A stretch of DNA of 60,000 nt from Tubiluchus corallicola (taxonomy: Eukaryota; Priapulida; Priapulimorpha; Priapulimorphida; Tubiluchidae): the NCBI GenBank assembly GCA_030141605.1, contig JAQGDQ010000257.1:64001-124000 (forward strand). The letters run 5' to 3'. Each line of letters begins with the position of its first letter. Position 1 is the first letter of the stretch. This document shows, in pieces, positions 1 to 15,300 of the stretch. Below the pieces are notes generated by a model, which worked only from the letters and a program-made list of their open reading frames with translations, was not told where the DNA came from and made no database searches. A program made the position numbers and the translations under genes.

Positions 1-79
1 CAAGCCACGTCATGTGAAATAAAGTAGAAACCTGGAAATTATATATTTCTTATTTAATTTACTGTCTGTCTGTATGTAC

Positions 80-337
80 CTGCATTCTCGATCATGGTGT
101 ATGACAATTTACTCGTATCAGCTTCAAGACTAAATCTGATTCCCGTCCATTTGGCCTCTTTACATCGTAGTCCCACCACCTCGGTGTCCTTGCAACTATT
201 CTGATTTTCACCAATTTCTGCTCGACACTTGGTGATGTCCGTGTCGAGGTCACCACACTTGACGTTGGACATAATCGCTGGAATAACACCAGGAACAACG
301 TCGAGCACGTTCCATTGCTCGTCATCTAATGCCAGAC
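80..337 (-). CDS. bark: bark exon 14: second half of SRCR domain 2, next beta-helix block
   Basis: Joins phase 1 to give NQLG-LALDDEQWNVLDVV, continuing to SNVKCGDLDTDITKCRAEIG, NSCKDTEVVGLRC and KWTGIRFSLEA. This completes six SRCR cysteines and enters a new beta-helix block. Donor CAG|GTACAT at 79-74; the gene continues beyond the left edge with phase 1. Confidence 0.88.
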
Positions 338-3300
338 CTAGAAAAAGAATTTGGTTTTATTGCTTAACTTGAAAGTCACAAACAGGAATAACTTTTACTC
401 AAAATTCACTGCTACATTTTATGTTAGCTGTAAATATTACAGTATTAGGCATTAAAGGCTTTTTAATAGTCAAAACCAATCTTAGATTCAATGACAACCA
501 TCTAACATAATCTGGCTAATTATTACACATATAAAATGTTCGTGTATTACAATCCATCCTGACAAAGAACGAATCCTGCATTATTTCTTCAAAACATACC
601 AAGTTGGTTACAAACAATGGAGGCATCCTCCACGGTCCATCCCTCTCTGCACACTGTACCCCATCTGCCCTCAAGGTACACCTCTAGGCGTCCCTCGCTG
701 CCGCCACTCCCGCTGAGCCTAACAACGGAGCTGTTAGAACGAACTGTTGGTGACAGAGTGAAAGTATTCTGACTGGTGGAAGATCCCTGAGAGTTAAGCA
801 TTCCCTGAACCATGGCTCCCAAACCGTGATTAAATTTCACCTAAAAAAACACAATTGCAACAATTAAAGAAAATATATTCTTTAAAGCAAAACAGGATCC
901 GATCTTAAACTGTAGGTCAAAACAATCTACTCTTTGAATATTGAACAGAAACAGTATTTTTTTTCAAAAATGACTTACGTGAAAGAATTATTACTACACA
1001 AACACAATTTTGCCTTCGCGCCACTAGTTCATCGCTGTTACATGCAATTCGTCATTTGCTGGTTAGATGTCCACTAGCATCTGCACTTTGGAAATGCATT
1101 GTACAAAAAACAGGTTCTGTACTTCTCAGTTCAGATGTGTTAGTTTGTGATGAACTACACACATTCAACAGCTCATGCACGAGCACAGCGGTAAATTTGA
1201 ATTTTTAACTTAAAACTTACCAAGTTTTAGTACAGCACACTGAATATCTTACAGTAGAACTGTACTTCAATTTTCTCTTTCGCAAACATGTACAACATGC
1301 TCACAGAATATTTTTGCTGCTGAAAATTATGTTAGTTTGTGATGTCATCAATAGTTGGGCTCGCCAGCCGTTAAATTTCGATCTACTCAAACATTTTAAT
1401 CTATTATTTAATTATCAGAAACACTTTTGCAGTATTAATTGCGTTAAAAAGTATATATACTTTTTAGTGGGAAAATGGGTTAGTATATGAAAAATCATCC
1501 TGTCTTCCTTTAATCATATATGACAGATTTTGATTCGTTAACACAAAAATTAAGTTGTTTTCCTTATAAAATCAACAGGCTGCACTTACTGTAACACCAT
1601 GTTCGATTACTAATTGTCCATCCAATCCAATATTAATATCATCTATCACTGTGTAAGTGTTTCCTGTGTAAAGCCTCTCCCACCCATTTAAAAATCCACC
1701 TGTGACGAATAAAAAATTTTTAAAAAAGAATTCTAACCCTTTGCCAATGACGGACGAAATATGCACTGGAATGAGACAGCAAAACTGCATACAAAAAATA
1801 TGCTATACAGTAAAAAAAAATCACTCAGTTCTGAACAATCCTGCTTTCAATTTGAGAAGTGCTGCATAACCTAATAACCAATTGTAGACATTTTCAGAAA
1901 TCACCTTTTGGAAAATGAATTTTATTATACATAGTAGTTTATATCATTAGCGTCTCAGGTAGAATAAATCTGCTGCATCTATCAACACTTTTAAATGTTT
2001 GAACGGGTTTTAGATCTGCAAATCTCACTCAAATATAAAGGAGCAAATGTAAGCAAAATGCACTTACCAATATTGTTACCGTTGCGAAAAGGTTTATTAT
2101 AATTCGGAAGCTCATTAGAACCATGGCCGTTTAAATTTGAGTCGGGCAGATAGGGCCGAAATATGCACTCTGCGAGATTGTACCGAAACCTGTAGTCAAA
2201 AATCTTCTCAAAAATCGAAGGTACGTCGTTTGTACCCCACCAATTGTACGAAGCCGTGATTTCAGAAGCATGGTCGTCAAGGTGGGAGGCCATTTCAAAT
2301 TTAGAATCTCCATTGTCGAAGTAGTTCCGTTGTGGATAGGTGTTTGCTGATGATATGGCAACAACCGCTGCACCTCGGTTTCGTGGATTCAAAAATGGAA
2401 ACGGTTCACTTACGGCGTTCATCGACAACCAGTTCTTTGTAAAGATGGCCTCTTGTTTGTTGCTGCCATGTGATACACCAAGGCTTACAACATACCTGGA
2501 AACAAAATGTTTGCATAAATTATTAATCGTAGTTGTGTTATTGTATGGATACGACTACAAACTCCATTGAAAAGAAAAAATTTCATTGTCATAACTTACA
2601 AGCATAATATGTCAAGCGTCAAAATTTAGCGATACAAAAAGTTACGTTTTTGCTACTAATGCAAGAAGCAAATGACTGAACCAAGTCAGTAATTTGCTTG
2701 CTTGGAATTAATTTTGAAAAGTAAATATCGCGAATAGGCATTTGACAATGTCATAACTCCATAGCTTATAATAAAATATTATAATTACTAATTATTTTCA
2801 CTATTCCACTTAATCGGCACTGAGCAATTAATCACTTTGTTCACAAAGAGTGACAGCAAAAATAAACAGATAACTGTTGACAGGAACTTTAGGAAGAAGT
2901 AAAATCTCAACGATTTCAGCTATTATGGTGTCTCATAATTCGGCGAACCCAATAACTGCACTGACATCAAAAGAAAATACAAAATAATTTTTACATTTAA
3001 CTCAAAACAAAGGTATACCAACCTTCCTCTGTTATTTTTAAATGTGTTATATGACAAGTCCACGAAAGCGGGCAAGTGCGCATAGTCCGGGTAATCACCC
3101 CAGTAATTCTCAAATGTATTCCGTATTAACACCGAGCCGCGAGTTTGATATTCAAACGTGTTGTTTCCAATAGTAGCATGCATATTTACAGCAGGTACTA
3201 TTCGCAAGCCGTGACCTTCATTATTTCGAAATTCGTTCCATGCCATCCAAAATGTGAGATTGTATCCTTTGTCTATAAATCCGTAACTATATTCGCTATA

Positions 3301-6300
3301 ATTCGTGCAGGATTCCAAGTACACAACATCGTCTAGATTATTCGAGAATGTGTTGAAGCTGACGTTGAAAACATGCGGCAGACAGAAATTACCCTGAAAA
3401 TAAACAATGCTGCTAAAGCCAATATTGACCTTGGGACTGATTAAATTTTAAAATCTAAAAAAGACATACTTTCCAAAATTTATGGAACATCAAAGAAGGT
3501 TTAAATAATTTTTCACCTGTCACAATGTTGTGAGTGGTCGGAACTTCTTAAGGACAGCCAGCTTACTCAAGAAATATTACTTTTTGCTAATTTTAATACT
3601 ATCTTTGTAAATTGTACTAGTTCTCTGATAAAATAAATAGCAGATAATAATAAATATATAGAAGATTATTATACTGAAATTTAAAATACTGTTTTGCACA
3701 ACAAATTGATAAATGTTTGTGATTTTATAATCTTAAGTTGCGACTTGATGCTAATCATACCCCACTGTCTAGAAAAAACTAGCAAAAAACTCACTCAAAA
3801 TTTAAAAAACCTTAGTTGTACTAGTGTATTGCATTGTTTTAAAATCTAGACATAACTTTTTCAAATTAATCAGTATAGATATAATTTTCTCTTAAAACAT
3901 TTTCTTTGTCATAATTATCACATATTAAACTTGTCACAAATTTCCGCATTTGCACATCATATTTCTTCTTTAAAAAAATAAGCACATTTTGAGGCTCAGC
4001 ATTCAAAAATATGGAACAGTTGGAACTACCAGTTGAAACTCAAATGTTTAAAACAAAATTGGCAGATTGGAACTGGAAATTTGCAGCTTTTCTTACTTGT
4101 AGAATAGCGATTCCTTCACTGTACTGAAAGTTACTATACAGCACCTCCATACGCTGAAACACTGGTCGATGTAAAGCAGTGAGATTAAACCAAACCGATA
4201 TTGCATTCTCCGAGTTAGCAATAAACGTACTGTTGGTAATGTTGCGAGAACCTACCAAAAGAAGTCTAAGCATTAAAAAGGCGTTTATCTTGCTGTAAAA
4301 ATCACATTTTTTCCAACGTACATGGTTCCTCAATACACCACATCTTTATGATGAATTAAGCAGTAATTTTCTTGGCAAAAAAGAATGAGTGCTTAGTTAA
4401 TGGTGTGCAGTGCAATATCTCTGCAAAAAACTAACAAAAATGTGAGGATTATGAGCAAATGAAAAACAGTAAATTGTGAGAGAAGCTATTAAGCTATTTC
4501 GAATTACAAAACATTAGTTACATTTAAATTTCCTGTCACAAATATTGGTATATCAAAATTATTACATCTTATTTTTTATTTTTTTTCCAACTGACGCATT
4601 CCAAACTGTCCTTACCTCCAGAATAAGTGATATTTATCCCATTTCCGGTGTTACGCTCTATTATGCTACTGTTCACCGTTACGTCGCCCGCACCGTCTTC
4701 CACGTGCAGTCCGGCAACGTAGCCGTTTTCGGACAGCTCGGAACCGTGAATGTTCACATGCGATCGAAGGTTGTACACGCTGACACCACGCTGCAGATTG
4801 TTTCGCACATTAGAGTTGACAACTTCAAGATCGTAAGCTAAAAAGGTAATAATAGTTAAATTTCAGAAGCATATGCAAGTTTTATACTTAACTTATACAC
4901 AAGGAGCTACTTTACTGCTGAAAAAGAATCATTAAGCATAATCTTAAATGTAAGCTAAGATAAGTTGTTTTAGGTTGCGTAACGAGTAGTGTTGCTCCGG
5001 ATATCCGATTCGTATCCAAAAATGGTGATATTCGTGGGATTTTACAGGTATTCGTATTCGATATTATCTGGTAGTTATAAAAATATGATATTCGCCAATA
5101 TTCGCTAGGTATCCGGTTTTCGAAATGTGCAAATGAAAATGGTTTTCGATAATTTATCAGCCGAAAATAACTAAATAAAGTATTACCAAAAAACTTAGAG
5201 ATCATTTTAGCCTTTGTCTGTGCTTTCAAGACGAAAATTTTACACACATCTTTCTTCGTTTGTATGTGATAAACACAGTGCATTTTCAGGTTAGGTCCTT
5301 TAAGGTGATACATTAAACGAAAACGCTCTAAAGTTTGCAAACATTTACTTTATTTTCACCATTTATTTTTTACCAATTTTTCATTATACGAACTGATCCG
5401 CACATTCAATCTGAATTTAGCTAACCTATCCGGTTATAATCCGAATCCGAAAGTCAATTTGAGGAAATATTCGAAAATATCCGGTATTCTCTATCAAGCA
5501 AAAAAGTGTATCTGGAGCAACACTAATAAAGAAGATAATATGAAATTCAAATAAACAAAAAAAATTGTTAACAGATTTTAAAATTAATATTCCGGTTAAT
5601 TTGCATAGCAACAAGGAAAGGAAGAACATTATGGGATTTTGAGAATTACTACAAAATACACAACACTTATCTTTTACAGTAAATTGGCAAACAACAGTAA
5701 ACAGTTTGTTTAAAGTGACAAGTTACATTGCATTTAGATAATTTTCATTAGCGCCATTTTTCATTTAATTAATACATTTTAGAAAGATAGTTAATATAAG
5801 TTTCGTCATAATATCCATGCTCTACAACATAATGCTGCACATAATATGTAGCCATCCTTAGCAAAAAGGGCTACTTAGCTTATTTCAGCAAAACTGAGCT
5901 TCTGTGAAATCTCTATTCCAGCAAGCATTTTGATACCTGCTTCATACTTTAAATCTGAGCAGAGATAAGTTGTTTTGTGGTTGAGTAAACATGCTATGAC
6001 GAAATTGTAAAAACCAAGAAATCGGATTTCAAATTTTAAAATTAATATCTTGGTAAATTCCCTGTAGTGTAAGGTTCCAACCAGTCTTTTCTTGCAAAAA
6101 TGCAAAATGTATAAAAACTAACATTTTTGCAGAAAAAAATATTTTTTTTTGTGATTGTGTCACACAAATATGCTACAAAGTGTTTAACTTTGCCTTGGAG
6201 TCCTGTATTATGGAGAAAAATATTTAATGTAACTGTATCACTTAATCAGATTAATAGGTGGCAGCCTCACATCAATAATACATCAGCACACAGGTGCACG

Positions 6301-9300
6301 GTTGAGTGCCTCTACAGAGAGGTCATTACAAGATGAAAAAATTCAATACACAAGTACAGCTGCAGATCAAACCATAATAGCTCAGCATAACACACTATGT
6401 AGACAACTGAAAAGAGCATTAATATTATGGCTTCATAAGCATGACAGCTTAAAGGAAAGGGCAAGTTACTTAACATGCTGGGTTTATCTTACTGTTCTCA
6501 CTTTCATTTTAGAAAAGTATAAGCCGCCTTTCACTTAAAAATTATGGCATAACTGGTGGACTTTGTGACTTTCTCTAAGCATATGCTGCTTAAACTAATT
6601 TGAACTTCGGCTGCGCAGCTTACCTGAATTTCATGCAAAAATATCACAAAATCAGCTATCTAATTTTTTTGTAAAAACTTATTATACTTTTGAAGGAAAT
6701 TGACAGTGCACTACTTTTCTTCAGCCAGTGAATGACGTCATTGGTGGAAGAATAGGTATTCAAAACGCGAATGCTCGAGCATGAAGTGATTGTGACTGTG
6801 AAGTAATTTTACAAATTACACGAGAGCCGAGGTACTTACTACACTTTTATTACTAAATCCTTCTAACATTGAAATAAGTCCATCTTCCCAGAAAGCTTGG
6901 CCTTTCTTTTAACATATAATGGTTACAGTTAAGAACATGTTAATGAATTCAGGCTTTGTCATGCACAAGAAAACTGAACTGCACTGCAATCCTACATCAC
7001 TTACATCGTCCAATTGTGATTTCCAGAGTGAATCTTGTAATGTTTAAGTTCAAATTTGTGAAGCTCAACCACACAACTGGTCCAGTCGTCTGTATAGCTT
7101 GAGGCTTGGTATTGTTCACGATGGACAGATTGGCTAGAAGCGGTGAATCGCTATATTCTCCATCTCGTATAACTAGCTGCCCATTGTCGGTCGAATTTGC
7201 CCACATGTTCAGAATGGTCAGGGTCAGAATGCCGCGCTTAGTCTTGAATGTCTGAAGAAAAAAATAAGATATCTCACCAACTTCAGGGGAGAAATAATAA
7301 ATAGAAGTTTTTAGGTTATACTGCTTTGGATTACTTAGCATATGAGACATACTGGACACTTCAGGGTGAGAACCACATACCTGGCTTTAATAACAGTGAA
7401 ATAGAATATCTGTTACATAAACTTTTAACAGTTTAGCATGCTCATGCAGTAAGCTCATTATTATGATTTCGATTACTAACATCCGTGTAAACACTGTTAT
7501 ACGTTTAAGTTGCTACTAATTAAATGCATTGTAATTGTTTCTTGTAAAAATTATAATGCGAATAAAGATGATATATATATATATAAAAGTCACTACTTGG
7601 AGAAAGTTTACGTTAGTTACATAAACGTCGCACAGGTTATAAGAAAAGGAAACAACTTGCATTTTCAGCATAACAATCACGTTTCGAATGTTCTCAATGG
7701 CAGAGAGAGATTAGTAATGTAAATTGTAGTAATACTAATGTTCGTATACTAATACTAAATACTAATACTAAATACTTAGTAATACTAGGTCAACAATAAT
7801 AAATGGTAAATCCAGCAAATGAAAAACAAAAAGATAGCACAACATTCTTTTTAGAATCAACAATTTTCATACAAAATCTGCTAAAAACAAAATTAAGTAA
7901 ACAAAACTGGCTAAAACAATGAGACAGACATTTCCAATTAGCCAAGTAAGCAAAGAAACCAATGGAAAAATAAACAAAAGAGATCAACAAGCCTACCCTG
8001 GCGCACTGCACTCCCGTAGAGTTAGTTCTCTCTCCCACCATGACAAGAGGATATCGTTCGTTCTCTTGCAAGTCATTTCGAGTGCAAAACGTACTTATCA
8101 GCACAGGGCTGGTGTCAGCACGAGTGTAACGGATTCCATCGCCGTGATTATATTCAACTGTGCTACCCGTTACCGAAAAGTTGCCGTGTGTAGAGTTTGC
8201 TGCAATGCCATCGCCTGTAAAATCAGTTGAAAAGGTTTTAGTAATTGTAATAATCAAGTTTATTACATTCACGACAGCTTTATTTCATTTATTATGTATA
8301 AGAACTTCAAATAAGTCACTTAAAGAATTATTTACCAATTTCTGTCGAATCACGTGTAACAAGTAATGTTGCAATCAAATTTTAATTGAATAAAATTTTG
8401 TGTGCATACTAAAAGGATCCCAGTTGTAAACAACTGTAGTCCAGCCAGCAAATACAGCTACGTACAAATTTAAGTCTACAGGTAAAATGAATTTTACAAC
8501 CAACATTAATTTTGTTCACCTACGATCAGACATTTCTCAAATTTTTCTTCAAAAAGTTACCACATAACGCTAATCATCTACAAAAACACCAGGAGCCTCA
8601 TCCATAATCGCACCCCATAAATATCGACAAAGACTACTGAAATTTTCCAATTGATAAAGAAGAATCAGACAACAAAGATTTCTACATTTTAATGCCCAAA
8701 TGTCAATGACTGAGATTTGAATCAGTGCCTGTTAATCCTCTTATCCAAGGTGTTACAGTCATACCTGTGCAGTACTAAGAAGACTAATCGAATTATATCT
8801 GAAATTATTTGCAACATTAGCCATAATGTTTCACGTCACCAATTAAACACTAATCATGCATTATGAATTAGGAATTAATGAAGTAATAAAGATTAAGCAG
8901 CTTCTTTACACATTCCAATGTTTACTGCTTTCTGCCAAAACCACAACAAAAACTTTTGTAGCACCTAAAAACTTTTCACTTCCAAAATCGACTAATGGAT
9001 TCAAAATAAAGTTTCCTTTCGTTACAGTTTCCTCTACAGAAAAACTAGTTTAACATATTTCAAGAATGCCCGAATGCCCAGCAGCTTTAACATTCTCTGA
9101 AAATTTCCATTTCAAAAACAAACAAAGTTCGACAATCGCTCTATAGCTTGCCGTATTTCCGGCAAGTTTATTCTCAGGTAAACAAGCTGCGGTATAGTAA
9201 ATTAATAATCCACCTATGCTCTGATGCACGAACTTGTTCAAGTAGATCAAACAAAAACTGAAAGTGAAGAAGAATCTCAGCCGACCTGCAAGGGCATGTA

Positions 9301-12300
9301 ACTCACTTGATGAAATTATATGGCAGGATATCTTTTTCCCTGTAATTATGTCAGCTCTAACTGAAAATACTAGTATGACCTCTCGTTGTGGGCTACATGT
9401 CAGACAAAAAGCTAATTTATCACTACCCCGAACATGCAAAAATAACACCAATCGGGTTACAGAATGACAGACTAAGCACTATAATCACAATCAACTAAAC
9501 TTGACAAGCTGTTAAATTCTAAATATAATAAAAGTGAAATTTGTAATGTAAACCACCTGTAAGACTAGCTCGTAGAAAAGTCTGATTTATATGCACAAAA
9601 ATGTTTTTATACAAAATTAACATATGTAGATATATGCACTGATAAATTTACACGCCTTTTAAATCCATTCCTTTGTAAACGGTTAAAAGTGTGTTCCAAA
9701 CAATTAGAAAGAGACCACTGTCTTTTATTAGCAAAACAGCAGCAAAATTTAACACGTGAGGGCTGAAACCATTTTTACTTCCTATCATTTTACTGCTTCT
9801 TAAAATTTTACCCTGAATGGATGCAGAACCAACCATTTATAAATCATTCGCTCGAAGGTTATTTATATCTGTGAAATTCTCTACCAGAACACTGTTTCCC
9901 TGCTAATTTCAATCTTACTTGCTTCAAGAACAACTTTTGACAGGTGCGGCCTGTTACTAGCACATTAGTTCTCAAGTTTATGTATTTCTAGGACTTGCAT
10001 TTGTAGTTTTTGTTGAACTTCTGGAATATTTCACAGAGTTACAGTCTGGATTCTCAAACTGTAATAATAAGGTATTGGCGCTGAATGATAAGGTAAACAT
10101 GTCTGCATATAATCTACTTTGTTTCAAATTAATCAATTAATTTCAAATTAGTTAGCATGCAAATTAAGTTTATCTTACCATTCAGTGTTTATGCATTATT
10201 GTTTTTGTCCGTTTTTTATTTTAGACCAAGCTGAGGATGCAGAGTTAAACTTTGTAAAACATTCCAGAAGTTCAATAAATACTTATGTTCCTTTACTCTT
10301 ATCACAAAGTCTAAATTTTTTTTATTATTTAGTTTCAATTTTTTTTCTTTATTTGTTTATATTCGTAGTATTTTTTTATTGCTGTTATATTTTTATTGTA
10401 TGTTGTGTTGTCATATTTTTCTATAATTATCACTTTTTATTATGTTTTTAGTTTGATTTTGCAGTGACTAAAATTTTTCTTTAATTCAATCTGAGAAAGG
10501 TAGCTGACTTGATGACCAATTGGTCCCTCGCTACTCATTTTTCCTACACTCACTGTGACACTTTTCCTGACAACTTCATACTTTACTACTTCTGAATTAT
10601 TTTATATATGTACCTAGTTACTGTTCTTACGCTGTAAATTGTATATTTGAGGAGATAGATAAAAAATATCTATGTCTATGTCCAGAGACGCCTGCATTAT
10701 TCAATAGGTATTATTACGTTCACTTTCCAAATGCGTCTTCCCTTTATTTAGAGTGGCCAGTGGTCTAGAGTGGCCAGCGGTCTTATTTCAAGCAATCTGT
10801 ATATAAGTAACGCTAACAGCAAGAATTCGTAAATTCGGTTAATTCTGAAATATAACAAATTAGGCTCTAAGAAAACTTCCTCCATGATAGACAGTACTTG
10901 CAGTTAACACACAACCCCATTCACTAAAAGACATAGACGCATAGTTTAAATACTTGTAGGTCATATCAGCGTAACTGCCGGTCAAAAACAGGTTATTTGC
11001 CCAATTACGGTCTGGAGTAAAAACAGCCATGATGGGAAATGCGGCGCAAAAATACATGGCTATGCACTGTAATTGAACCTCTGATGACAATAATAAATAT
11101 GAAATCGGGTGGTGGTAGCACTTGGGTATTTAAAAAACCCAGCCTTGTTTAACCCAGACAGATGGAGCTCGGATGTGGAGAAGGAAGAACTCTTAAGCAC
11201 TGAGGAAGAATTGTGTAGATGTTGTGAACTGTATTTCAAGTTAGAACTACACAAAATAAAAACACTGCCAAATAGGTACTACGAATGTTATGAAACTAGT
11301 AACTGCTTTAAATTACAACTGAACAGGTCAGGTTCCCATATGTCATGTAAACAGATTTGTAATAATTATACGATATTTGTTAAAAAAAAGAATCTGGTGC
11401 TACTAATTCATATGTAGACTCAAAAAAAGAGCGCGAGTTAGCACAGTAGCTTTTACACACTTAGAGAATGTACACAGCCAGTTCACAACTGCTAACAATA
11501 GCACATCCAAGCATGTCCAACTGCACACAATGACCAGCTGTTCCCAATGCTCAATGGCTCTAAGTGACCAAAGAGTTCAATGCCAGCAGTTCCTGGCAAT
11601 GATACAGTAATGGACTAGAGGCTATAACAAGCCATAGGCAGTTTATAACTACACTGCACACTGCAAGATCCGGAGGAATGATATACTACAGATTTTGCGA
11701 ATCTGAGCGAGGAAATGTTGATATTCAAATGCTAGGCAAGTCAAAATAAAATGTTTCTGAAACCTGTTCTCTACGTTTGCTTTCTTTTCATCTGAAAAAC
11801 AGGTTTGCATATAATCATATTTTCTACAAGGCAAATTCAGTTTAATAAAATACTGTAGCCATAGTAGATAATTATATATTTTTATTGTACCAGCTGGTAC
11901 AAGTCTAGTGATTCGGGAACCAAAAGCATCGACCAATGCAATAACAGAAGTTTAAAACAAAGAGGTGCTTAAGAAGAAATTGCATAATGCATAGGCTGAA
12001 ACAGTCAGCACATAATTAAATAAAGTGCTACAGAATTAAGTATCTGTCTCTCAATAAAGTTTGCAGAAACAATAATATATTTATGTATAATGAGACGTGA
12101 TTGTATTTTAGGAGTCTGTATTGAAGCTAAGGGACCATTAAGATAAGACATTCAAAACACTACAGTTCCACATTAGTGCTGGCTCACATCTGTGAATCAA
12201 TAGAGTTGCTCATATAGTGAAAAGTTTTCCACGTAACATATAAGAAAATAGGAATTAAGCCTGATGTCTTTTAAATATGTGAAGGTGTGTACATTCACTA

Positions 12301-15300
12301 AACCACATGCAAATTAACAGTAAAATTATTTCAACGATGTAATCATGATTTAAGACAAATCACTTGTTGAGTGCAGTGTAAAACTGTTCAGCGTAAAGCT
12401 GACAACAATGGGTGTAAATAAACTCCAGAGTGGTTAGAACCGTACTATCCCTAAATACCTGTCAGGACAAAAAAGAGGAAAATGTCTTTCCTGTCTATAG
12501 AATTCCATCCATCCAAGTAAAAATCAATTCAAGAAAATTGGTCTCGAAGCTAGCTATCAGCCACATTGCCGAGACCAACACAAAGAACCACAGTCATAGT
12601 GAAATTTAGAATGATTTGAGATTTGAAAGGTTCATGTACTTTATGCTTTAACAAGGAATAATTGTGAAGAACACCCAGATGCACTACAAAACATCACAAG
12701 GCTGCTGAAAAGGAACGCGTCTGTAAAAAGGAAAAAACTGTCGCTACTACAGGCAAATTTTAAATAAGTTATTGATGTTACTTTGCACGGACAGTGGTAC
12801 AAATTCAAATTTAGGAATTACTTTCTAAAACAAATGCTTCATGGTCAGTTAACAGAAATGCTTACCTCTATTGTTAAGTATGTGGCAGTTGTTAATAACA
12901 GCGCGACCAATAATGAGACTGTAATTCAAGGCATTGAAGGCGGAATATTCAATTTTTACATCATTCAAGATGGGAGGATATCCACTTGCTTGCACAGCCG
13001 CTGTACCATTAACATGACCATCTTTTGTTAGCACTCCCGCATAGCTGATGTCTGTATACTCCAACACAGACAGACTTTCATTATAACTAGAATAGCAAAT
13101 AAGACAAGTCAGTTAAACACTGAAGCAACAGAAACAGCATTGATTACATTTTAATCTCTAGCATAATGATTTTTCTAGGATGGTTTAAGTAATTTATATT
13201 ATCCAATTTTAATGTGCTACTGAATCAATTACGGTTACGGTACTTCATGTAAACTAAAAAAGAAGTGATGACAAAATTTTATAAGTCGTTATGTAAACAA
13301 AAGAAATTCAAGCCAAAAAGCAATAAAAGGAAACATCTTTTAACTTTATTTAGTCCTGTCCAAACAAACAAAAGAGTGAAACACTTGGTCATCTTACTAA
13401 TCTCCTTTGTTTTTTAGCAATCGGCATGGTTTTTATTCGCCAGTTTATAAGGGCACTCATAAAGTTTGCTGACACAGTACAAAGGTAACTCTGGTCAATA
13501 ATACGCATGCAGAGGTTAGTGCACAAGCTTATCTGACATATTTAGTAGGTATGTAAACACAATACACCTGAGGGCTAAATTCTACAGCTCATACCTGTAT
13601 GGTACGCCATTTGCAATAGTGAGGATTATATTCAATTTCACAGAAATATTTACTGGTGAAATTCCAGAAAGTATTAGGCATGATGATGCCATTATACAAT
13701 TTAAAACATGTTGCAAAAAATTACAGAACTATAAGATGTTGTGACAATTTATATACAATTTTTGTATGTTTACTGTCTTCATAAAGCAGAGACAAAATTT
13801 TTAAATGATTCACTTTTTAATGAAATGGCACAAAATTCAAGCACAGGCAACATTATTTAAACTTTTTGGCAACGCAACTTCCCCCAGCTATTAAAGCAAA
13901 TTGATATTAATCACCATTTTTAAGTCCATAAAGTTTAAAACAAAATGCACTGTAAGCACATATATAAAATAAATATTGATTTAAATTCTTAACTGTTAGT
14001 TATCATTTGTAAAAGCTTTTGAATTCAGTTCACCGAAGCTAGAAATTTCATACATTGTTTTTGTGTAATAAAATGTGTTGATTAAAGGAAGAAAAATCAA
14101 CTCATAGCAGGAAAAGATTGCTTAATAGGCCATTAGGGTTAGTGAAAAAAGCAAGACTAGTTGCAAAAGAGTACAGTTGAAATGTTTCGCCACAGCTAAC
14201 GGGCTAAGTAAATATTTTTGTTACCGTGTGAATAAGATGTATTCTAAAGTTCTTTGGCAGAAAATCTCCTCAAGTATTTAAGCTTTTAATAGTGTAAAGT
14301 CACTGAGGGTACGGCTAGACTGTATCGCTTGGCCAAAACTTGAACAATAAATGCAACTGTGTTGAGAGATAAAGGGCGATAACTTTACACTACTGGTGCG
14401 GGCTTTCACCATACAAGAATAGAATTAGTGGACAAACTTTGTCCAACAAAATTTAACAATGTTCTAAAGGACATTAAGTATTAAACTAAAAGCAGGATTA
14501 CTAATAAAGCAGTTAACTGGACTGAGTTTTATAGTGGATTGAAGTGCTAACTGAGAATAAATTAAAAAATAACTGAAAAAAAGCTTTCGTTGTGCAAACC
14601 CACCATGAAAACAATTAACTGCTATAATCTCACCAACATTCAACAAAACACTGAGTGTTATAAAAATTACGTGAAAATGTAGTCTCCGTAAGGATTTCTC
14701 TCAACAAATAAAGCATCCTGGAAATCAAGCCCTGTCCAGTGTGCTTTTTTAGTCTCTTCGCTAAATCCCCAACACTCAATCCCTATGTTGTCATGGAGAT
14801 CTGAAAACAAAAGTGTTATTATGAAGTAACTTAAATGACTTTAAATAGCGAGTTCAAAAATATACTATGAGTACAATAAGCCTGTGAGTTTAGGGGTCTC
14901 CATCCCCTAACGTGGAATTAGCAAAAAGGGCAAACACATGACGTAGCTTTGTTTAAATCGTCCCACACAATAGTTTAGTTAAACAAATTTAATATGGTAC
15001 TTCTTGGCTATCTTCAAATGATTACCAATTACTACTTTAGTTCTGTATACTTCTACCCTTATAACGGTTACAAAGAAGATAAAACAATAGTGATATTGGA
15101 ATTATTTTTTAAAACAATGTGTGTATTACATGGCAAATGAATCCTGGCATTATAACTTCTTTGCCTATGGTAATTAAGTTCAGTAAAACAAAGAGAGCTT
15201 TCGTCCCCTTAGGTAACTGGCAGTATTGAGAAAGGAACTGCCTCTCTAACATCACAGAAATATTGTACAGTAGCAGGTTGCCACGACAGTAATATAACAT

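Noticed and set aside
4912-5340. 142-codon minus-strand ORF
   Set aside because: Mostly inside the TA-flanked MITE in bark intron 7; not similar to a transposase.
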